From assembly GCA_943325255.2 (NCBI GenBank), contig CALPOS020000014.1, positions 1 through 19,433 of the forward strand: DNA of 19,433 nucleotides, given 5' to 3'. The translations under genes and the position numbers were made by a program. The notes under the pieces were generated by a model that was given only the letters and a program-made list of their open reading frames with translations, did no database searches and was not told where the DNA came from. Source of the stretch: Sphingobacterium thalpophilum (lineage in GTDB: Bacteria > Bacteroidota > Bacteroidia > Flavobacteriales > Flavobacteriaceae). Each line of letters starts with the position of its first letter. Within the stretch, counting starts at the first letter, position 1. Positions 13,801 through 19,433 of the stretch are shown in pieces.

Positions 13801-16203
13801 TTAGAATAGACTAGGATATTTTGCTGGATTGACTTCGCTCATCATGGCATATACTTTTTCATAGATATCTTCAACCGATGGTTTTGAAAAATAGTCGCCA
13901 TCCGTTCCGTAAGCAGGTCGATGTTCTTTGGAAGTTAATGTTTGTGGCTTGCTATCCAAATAGTCGTACGCATTTTGCACTTCAAAAATTTGTTGCATGA
14001 TAAATGCCGATGCGCCACCAGGAACATCTTCGTCAATGACTAAAAGTCGATTGGTCTTCATGACACTTTTTACAATATCATGATTTATATCAAAAGGCAA
14101 CAAAGACTGAATATCAATAATTTCACAATCAATGCCTTTTTCCATCAATTCTTTTGCGGCTTGCTCCACCAATCGAAGTGTTGAGCCATAAGAAACCAAA
14201 GTAATATCATTTCCTTCTTTGATTGTTTCAACAACGCCAATTGGTGTTTTAAATTCACCCAAATTGGTTGGCATTTTTTCCTTCAATCGGTAACCATTCA
14301 AGCATTCTACGATCAGCGCAGGTTCATCTGTCTGTAATAGTGTATTATAAAAACCTGCAGCTTTGGTCATATTTCTAGGCACTAAAACATGAATACCGCG
14401 TAGTGCATTAATAATCATTCCCATTGGTGAACCAGAATGCCAGATTCCTTCCAAGCGATGTCCACGAGTTCTGATGATGAGCGGCGCTTTTTGTTTTCCG
14501 TGCGTTCGGTATTGTAGCGTGGCTAAATCATCGCTCATGATTTGAATCGCATAAAGCAAATAGTCTAAATATTGTATTTCAGCAATGGGCCGAAGTCCAC
14601 GCAAAGCCATACCAATGCCTTGTCCCAAAATAGAAGCCTCTCGAATTCCGACGTCGGCAACGCGAAGTTCGCCATATTTCTCTTGCATGCCGTCCAACCC
14701 TTGATTGACATCCCCAATGTTTCCTGCATCTTCACCAAAAACCAGTACTTCTGGGTATTTTGTAAAAAGTGCATCAAAATTGTCACGCAAAATCATTCGT
14801 CCATCAGCATCTTCGGCATTTTGGTCGTAAGTCGGCAAGATTTCTTTTGCAGTAAAAATATTTTTATCTGAGGTCGAGTATAAATGAGAACTAAATTTAG
14901 GTTGAATTTTTTGAATGTAATTTGTAATCCAATTTGACAACTCCGATTTGCAACTTTCCGAAGCAACCATTCGCAAAACCTTCCGCGCTGAAGTCAAAAT
15001 ATCTTTGCGATTGGGTTCTTTTATTGCTTTTAAATCGTTAAAAAATTTTTCGATGAACACTTTATTTTCACTTCTATTAGCAATTGATTCTAAGAGTGTT
15101 ACAATTTCTTTTTGTTCAGCAATTATTGGTGAGGTAAAAGCAGTCCATGCTATTTTTTTTCCGTCAGCCACTTCTTTCTTCGCACTCGAATCAACTTCGG
15201 ACAACTCTTCTTCTGACGCGATATTAAAGCTGACCATCCATTGTCTCATTTGTTTGATACAATCGTGATCGCTTTCCCAATCCAATCGTTCTGCGTCTTT
15301 ATAACGTTCGTGTGAACCTGAAGTGGAATGTCCTTGTGGTTGGGTGAGTTCGTTTACATGAATTAGGACAGGCACATGTTCTGTTCGAGCAATTTGGGAA
15401 GCTTTTTCAAAAGTGGCGATTAATTCGGCGTAATCCCAGCCTTTTACTCGGAGAATTTCATATCCTTCATTTTCTTCATCTCGCTGGAATCCTTTTAATA
15501 TTTCAGATATATTTTCCTTGGTAGTTTGGTGTTTGGCATGAACAGAAATTCCGTAGGCATCGTCCCAAATACTAATAACCATAGGAACTTGCATGACTCC
15601 AGCTGCATTGATCGTTTCGAAAAACAGCCCTTCTGAAGTACTCGCATTTCCGATGGTTCCCCAAGCTACTTCGTTGCCATTAACAGAAAAATTAGTGGTA
15701 TCAATACCAGGCACATTGCGGTAAATCTTAGAAGCTTGCGCCAGTCCTAGAAGTCGAGGCATTTGACCAGCAGTAGGAGATATGTCGGCACTTGAGTTTT
15801 TTTGTTCGGTTAAATTTCTCCAGGATCCATCTTCATTATTGCTTTTAGTGGCAAAATGGCCACCCATTTGACGTCCGGCAGACATCGGGTCGAAATTAAC
15901 ATCGGTGTGTCCGTACAATCCAGCAAAAAATTGTTCAATTGTCAATTCGCCAATCGCCATCATAAAGGTTTGGTCTCTGTAATAACCGGATCTAAAGTCG
16001 CCTTTCTTAAACGCTTTTGCCATTGCCAATTGCGGCACCTCTTTGCCATCGCCAAAAATCCCGAATTTGGCTTTTCCTGTTAGTACTTCTCGGCGTCCAA
16101 GTAGACTACATTCTCTGCTGATGACGGCAATTTTATAATCGTTAAGCACTTCTTTTTTAAAGTCCTCAAAGGAAAGTTCAGTAGTAGTTTCAACTTGTGT
16201 CAT
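13801..16203 (-). CDS. 2-oxoacid dehydrogenase E1, alpha and beta subunits fused
   Basis: 800 residues. E1 uses thiamine diphosphate to decarboxylate a 2-oxoacid and pass the acyl group to the lipoyl E2; the branched-chain (BCKDH-type) complex is the best guess, with pyruvate possible. The alpha part (1-430) carries FRSGYYRDQTFM, GTIGNASTSEG (182-192) and WDDAYGIS (213-220), which stand where E1 alpha has GDGATSEG and ENNxxxIS, then GHSTSGSHERYK (291-302), the counterpart of the phosphorylation loop. The beta part (about 465-800) carries FGEDAG (489-494), VGIREASILGQGIGMALRG, LRPIAEIQYLDY, RTRGHRLEGIWHSGSP and IDIQSLLPFD. E2 and E3 genes are not in the window. It stands alone between two gaps with its own -7 box. 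Confidence 0.93.
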   Translation of the reverse strand: MTQVETTTELSFEDFKKEVLNDYKIAVISRECSLLGRREVLTGKAKFGIFGDGKEVPQLAMAKAFKKGDFRSGYYRDQTFMMAIGELTIEQFFAGLYGHTDVNFDPMSAGRQMGGHFATKSNNEDGSWRNLTEQKNSSADISPTAGQMPRLLGLAQASKIYRNVPGIDTTNFSVNGNEVAWGTIGNASTSEGLFFETINAAGVMQVPMVISIWDDAYGISVHAKHQTTKENISEILKGFQRDEENEGYEILRVKGWDYAELIATFEKASQIARTEHVPVLIHVNELTQPQGHSTSGSHERYKDAERLDWESDHDCIKQMRQWMVSFNIASEEELSEVDSSAKKEVADGKKIAWTAFTSPIIAEQKEIVTLLESIANRSENKVFIEKFFNDLKAIKEPNRKDILTSARKVLRMVASESCKSELSNWITNYIQKIQPKFSSHLYSTSDKNIFTAKEILPTYDQNAEDADGRMILRDNFDALFTKYPEVLVFGEDAGNIGDVNQGLDGMQEKYGELRVADVGIREASILGQGIGMALRGLRPIAEIQYLDYLLYAIQIMSDDLATLQYRTHGKQKAPLIIRTRGHRLEGIWHSGSPMGMIINALRGIHVLVPRNMTKAAGFYNTLLQTDEPALIVECLNGYRLKEKMPTNLGEFKTPIGVVETIKEGNDITLVSYGSTLRLVEQAAKELMEKGIDCEIIDIQSLLPFDINHDIVKSVMKTNRLLVIDEDVPGGASAFIMQQIFEVQNAYDYLDSKPQTLTSKEHRPAYGTDGDYFSKPSVEDIYEKVYAMMSEVNPAKYPSLF

Positions 16204-16228
16204 AAAGGCGGGATGTTGCTTTGGTCCA

Positions 16229-16236
16229 CAAATTTA
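16229..16236 (-). promoter_or_regulatory. Candidate -7 box for the E1 gene
   Basis: The minus strand reads TAAATTTG (TAnnTTTG), ending 26 bases before the ATG at 16203. No -33 element at good spacing was seen. The rest of the 185-bp gap up to 16388 is AT-rich and shows no hairpin or reading frame. Confidence 0.45.
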
Positions 16237-16388
16237 ATTAAAAAACTTATAGATTTTAGAATGATGCGAAAAATAAGTAATGTGATTTTTCTAATTTTAT
16301 TTAGATTACTACCGCATAAATTATTCAATATGCAATAAAACAGCCGATTACTTTTTAGAACAGCATTATTTGTAGATGAATAACGCTA

Positions 16389-19220
16389 CTAAAACCACTT
16401 TCTGGTAAACAAGTTAATAAGGAGTTTAGGGTCGATGGTGAAGACAAATCGAATTTTCTCTTGATAATGATTTTGTGTGATTTCCCAACCATTATTAGAA
16501 TAGATTGGAAAGAACAACTCAAAATAGTCTGGCACTAAGTTGAAACGGACTCCATTGTCATAAACAAATTTTTCGGCAGTGTTGCTATTTTTTACCAATC
16601 CCACGTCGCCATATATTTCAATCCAATTCCAGACATTGAAACTAACATTTGTAGTGACTAACCATTTATTGACAGATTCTGGCAAGACTTTCGACTTAAA
16701 GCCGCCGTCACCCATAATAAATTGTTGGCTGAAAATGCCTGATTTCTCTGACCTTCCCAGCAATTCCTGTTCAAATAAATAGTCATTGATGGTTGAAAGT
16801 CCAAAATTGAACGTCCCAGAATCAGTTTTATCATAAAGAAAACTACCTGCGAATAATCGAAAATTGAACTGTCGATTATTGCGAAACAATCGTCGATAAT
16901 TGATTTCAGCAGATACTTTTCCGAACGAACTTGAAATTTGTGTATCGGTTTGAAAGTTAGAAAAATTAACCAGTTCTTGCTTGCTGGCAACGTACTTGAA
17001 ATTAAATATCGAGTAGTTTTCAATGTTGTTATCTAACACAATTTTTGATTCTTGTTTTTGAACCATATTGTATCTAAAGACAAGTGTTTGCCGGTCATTT
17101 TTTCGTAAATCATTTTCTCTAAAGTTAAAGGACAGATTTGGATTGATCTTGAAAAACGAGGCGTCTGGTGCATAATTAAAATAAGAAGTGCTTAGACCAT
17201 ATCGAACAAAAAATAAACGTCGATCTCGAATGAATTGATTGAAGCTAAATGATGAAAGTCCACGAAGTGATCCCGTATTAGGGGAATAAACAGGATTGAT
17301 GTCATAATTAAAAGGCTTGTTCAACAAGGTCTTGTTGTTGAATCGAATTCCGGGCGAGATACCATCATATAAATTATACGTAATGGAAGGCACATAAACG
17401 ATTTGATTGGAATTTGGATCTTCAATATCCTTAAACAACACAAACTTATATGGACGATTATTTCCGAAAAAGCTTTTTAATGAGTGCCAATTGTTGCGTC
17501 GGTTAAACTCTGGAGCCTCATTGTTATAATTGATTACAATCTTATCTGCCTCTTTGCGATCCACCGTAAAAGTGCTGTCTTTCTTAATGTTGTCGTACCA
17601 TTTTTTGAATACGATATTCTTGTTTTTCAACCCATATACAGGAATAGGCACGTTCGTTCCTGTTCTGTTTTTGATTGTGAATGTGATGCTGTCTTTAGTT
17701 TTTGAAACCTTTTTAAACGAAAAGTCAATCAGGTCTCTAGTGCCAATTATCGAATTAAAAAACCAGTCAATATCTTTTGAAGTGCCTTGCTTTAGTAACT
17801 TTTCGAAATCGCTGGAACTACAAAATTGCGTAGCGCTTAGCGTGTAAAAATTGGTAATCGACTTGGAGACGATTTGTTCCTCAAGATAATGGTCTAGATA
17901 ATTTAGACTCAATCCTGCTCTATATTTAGAGGCGATTTTCTCATTAAAACGAATCAATGAATCCTTAGAATTCGACAATGGCTGATCTAAGTTCCTTCTA
18001 GCCATAAACAAATAGAAGTAACTATATTGCTCATTAAAATCAAGGTTGATAATATTAAATCCTTGCAGAACTTTAAGCCTTGATAAGCCGCCCAGCATTT
18101 TCATTCCTTCGCGATTTTCTTCGATGTATTTGATCATTAAATACACTTGAAATCCATCGTAAACCCAATTGTCTTTTCGTGAGTCCAAGCGCATTGAATT
18201 CTTAAGAAAATTGTTTAAGTACGTTTTTAGAAATTTTAGTTCATAAACAAATTCATCTTGAAATACATTGATGAAACCGGGTAATTGATTCAATCCGTAA
18301 TAGGGATTTCGTTCGTAATCAACTTCAGAAACAGTGATTCTATCAAATGGGTATTTCCCTACATTTTCACGAACATAGCTGACTACACGATTGATCATCA
18401 ATGCTTTTTGAATATCAGTTAAGTTGTTGCTTTCCAAATCAGTAACGACTTCTACTTCATCATCTTTAAAGCTATAAAATTTTGGTTTTGAGTCGATGTA
18501 TAAACTAATATTTTCTCGCTCTTTTCCAGTAAGCCTAAAGGTAATTCGTTCGTCTAATTTTTCAGTACTCGACTCTATTAAGTCTGAAGTGATCCTATAA
18601 GCACTAGGAACATTCAACACCAATTCATAATCGCAGATTCCATTAGCGATGTCATCGGTGTCGGCATTACTGTATCGAATAAACTCATGGTTTTCATAAC
18701 GAGCTGGCGCCAAATACCAATCTCTTAAGTTGAAACTTTCATTAGTGGCATCATAACCATATTTGGTAAAACGATTTGATGGAATTTTTACTTGATAAGT
18801 GAGATGCAGCACTTTCTTTTCGTACGGAAGTATTTTATCGGTAAGTGCAATTTCTAATAAATCTACTTGATCTTGTGGTCGACCCCAAGTAACGACTTGA
18901 TTGTTATCATCCACAATAAAAATCGAGTTGGTATTCCCAAGTTCTTTTTCTGGTGCAAAGTGAAAACTTCTCACAAATTCATCCGAAAATCGTTTTCCGA
19001 GATAAGAACTTTTGTCTGAATAGGCATTCATCCAATCATTCAAAACCAAAGTTTTTATCGTGTCATTGCTTTGGTTGAAATAAGTAAGGTCTTGAACTAC
19101 GGTTAAAGTTTTGTTCTCTGCATCTAAATTGGCCGTCAACTTAATCGTATGCTGCGCCTGCAACACGGTGGTTGCAGAAAAAGCAAGTAGAAAGGTTAAT
19201 CTCGTTAGTATTGACTTCAA
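16389..19220 (-). CDS. M1-like (gluzincin-fold) protein without the zinc motif, with C-terminal barrel
   Basis: 943 residues. TTG at 19220 is the only usable start: an in-frame TAA lies 12 bases before it and no ATG occurs early. It opens with a signal peptide (MKSILTRLTFLLAFSATTVLQAQ). Residues 25-245 form the N-terminal beta domain seen in M1 aminopeptidases. Residues about 265-510 match the catalytic domain: NPYYGLNQLPGFI (305-317) stands at the G-x-M-E-N strand, but the HEXXH helix is replaced by FVYELKFLKTYLNNF (324-338), and the usual W-x-x-E-G-F motif reads WVYDGFQVY (352-360). Residues about 600-943 are rich in alternating aromatic strands and end RKWF, a C-terminal Phe typical of outer-membrane barrels. 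It is probably an outer-membrane protein with a non-catalytic peptidase-like periplasmic domain. The role is unknown. Confidence 0.8.
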   Translation of the reverse strand: MKSILTRLTFLLAFSATTVLQAQHTIKLTANLDAENKTLTVVQDLTYFNQSNDTIKTLVLNDWMNAYSDKSSYLGKRFSDEFVRSFHFAPEKELGNTNSIFIVDDNNQVVTWGRPQDQVDLLEIALTDKILPYEKKVLHLTYQVKIPSNRFTKYGYDATNESFNLRDWYLAPARYENHEFIRYSNADTDDIANGICDYELVLNVPSAYRITSDLIESSTEKLDERITFRLTGKERENISLYIDSKPKFYSFKDDEVEVVTDLESNNLTDIQKALMINRVVSYVRENVGKYPFDRITVSEVDYERNPYYGLNQLPGFINVFQDEFVYELKFLKTYLNNFLKNSMRLDSRKDNWVYDGFQVYLMIKYIEENREGMKMLGGLSRLKVLQGFNIINLDFNEQYSYFYLFMARRNLDQPLSNSKDSLIRFNEKIASKYRAGLSLNYLDHYLEEQIVSKSITNFYTLSATQFCSSSDFEKLLKQGTSKDIDWFFNSIIGTRDLIDFSFKKVSKTKDSITFTIKNRTGTNVPIPVYGLKNKNIVFKKWYDNIKKDSTFTVDRKEADKIVINYNNEAPEFNRRNNWHSLKSFFGNNRPYKFVLFKDIEDPNSNQIVYVPSITYNLYDGISPGIRFNNKTLLNKPFNYDINPVYSPNTGSLRGLSSFSFNQFIRDRRLFFVRYGLSTSYFNYAPDASFFKINPNLSFNFRENDLRKNDRQTLVFRYNMVQKQESKIVLDNNIENYSIFNFKYVASKQELVNFSNFQTDTQISSSFGKVSAEINYRRLFRNNRQFNFRLFAGSFLYDKTDSGTFNFGLSTINDYLFEQELLGRSEKSGIFSQQFIMGDGGFKSKVLPESVNKWLVTTNVSFNVWNWIEIYGDVGLVKNSNTAEKFVYDNGVRFNLVPDYFELFFPIYSNNGWEITQNHYQEKIRFVFTIDPKLLINLFTRKWF

Positions 19221-19271
19221 GTTGGAAAGAAATTATTGGATAAGAAAAACGGAAAGTGAGTGCAAATCGTA

Positions 19272-19433
19272 TTAGAAATTTGGACTCAAATCGTATTTTT
19301 TATAGAATTTATCCAATACATCCAAAACTTCGTCTTCTGTATCAACGATTTTAAATAAGTCTAGGTCTTTTTCGCTAACTGTTTTTTCGCGGTCTACTAA
19401 AACCGTTTTAATCCAATCAATCAAGCCAGCCCA
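19272..19433 (-). CDS. LOG-family Rossmann-fold protein, C-terminal end only
   Basis: Only the last 53 residues are in the window, ending at the TAA at 19272-19274; the gene continues beyond 19433. The segment WAGLIDWIKTVLVDREKTVSEKDLDLFKIVDTEDEVLDVLDKFYKKYDLSPNF matches, from memory, the end of flavobacterial LOG (lysine decarboxylase-like) proteins: GLIDWIK, DLDLFKIVDTEDEV and a terminal FYKKY. These are nucleoside-5'-monophosphate phosphoribohydrolases, the cytokinin-activating family, whose bacterial role is often unclear. The nucleotide-binding PGGxGTxxE motif would be upstream, out of view. It lies 51 bp before the M1-like gene, on the same strand. Confidence 0.7.
   Translation of the reverse strand, partial: WAGLIDWIKTVLVDREKTVSEKDLDLFKIVDTEDEVLDVLDKFYKKYDLSPNF

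Noticed and set aside
14565..14871. Frames on both strands inside the E1 gene
   Set aside because: Shadows of the fused E1 gene, whose own frame carries all the motifs.
1..19433. Search by eye for CRISPR arrays, tRNAs, transposases, toxin-antitoxin or defence genes
   Set aside because: None found. The gene content is core metabolism and envelope proteins.

Overview
The window reads as chromosomal DNA of a member of the Flavobacteriaceae, most likely Flavobacterium or a close relative. The DNA is AT-rich. Almost every protein has a flavobacterial look: KKISFLL-type signal peptides, a DUF1599 protein, a DoxX/MauE protein fused to a thioredoxin-like fold, an E1 alpha/beta fusion and an M1-like barrel protein. 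Upstream of several genes is the Bacteroidota -7 box TAnnTTTG, and strong Shine-Dalgarno sites are rare. No phage, plasmid, transposase, CRISPR array, rRNA or tRNA was seen.

Layout. Bases 1-1414 (+) hold the 3' part of a FucP/GluP-type sugar transporter, closed by a clear hairpin terminator. Bases 1468-4686 (-) hold a small secreted basic repeat protein, a decayed outer-membrane-protein gene broken by three lesions, kdsA (LPS Kdo synthesis), a copy of a flavobacterial intergenic repeat, a lipoprotein, and a DUF4199 membrane protein overlapping the lipoprotein gene. Bases 4792-5766 (+) hold a split YeeE/YedE sulfur-transport pair. Bases 5778-10443 (-) form a long housekeeping run in transcription order: DUF1599 protein, DoxX/Trx-fold membrane protein, small basic membrane protein, TlpA-like lipoprotein, tpiA, prmA, clpS. 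folP (+, 10558-11388) diverges from the head of that run. Bases 11434-13696 (-) hold, in transcription order, a lipoprotein with an anomalous start, an exported protein, a GNAT acetyltransferase, a 59-residue membrane protein, and rlmH. Bases 13801-16203 (-) encode a fused 2-oxoacid dehydrogenase E1. Bases 16389-19220 (-) encode a large M1-like protein that has lost its zinc-protease motif and ends in a beta-barrel. The 3' end of a LOG-family gene closes the window.

How the genes relate. Most are core metabolism (tpiA, E1, folP, kdsA) and ribosome or proteolysis maintenance (prmA, rlmH, clpS). The DoxX/MauE-like protein and the nearby TlpA lipoprotein could form a small envelope redox pair. 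I found no convincing new multi-gene system. The points most worth a second look are the three-lesion pseudogene, the ATG-TAA start anomaly of the lipoprotein at 13223-13696, the catalytically dead M1-like barrel protein, the hidden 59-residue gene before rlmH, and two intergenic repeats.
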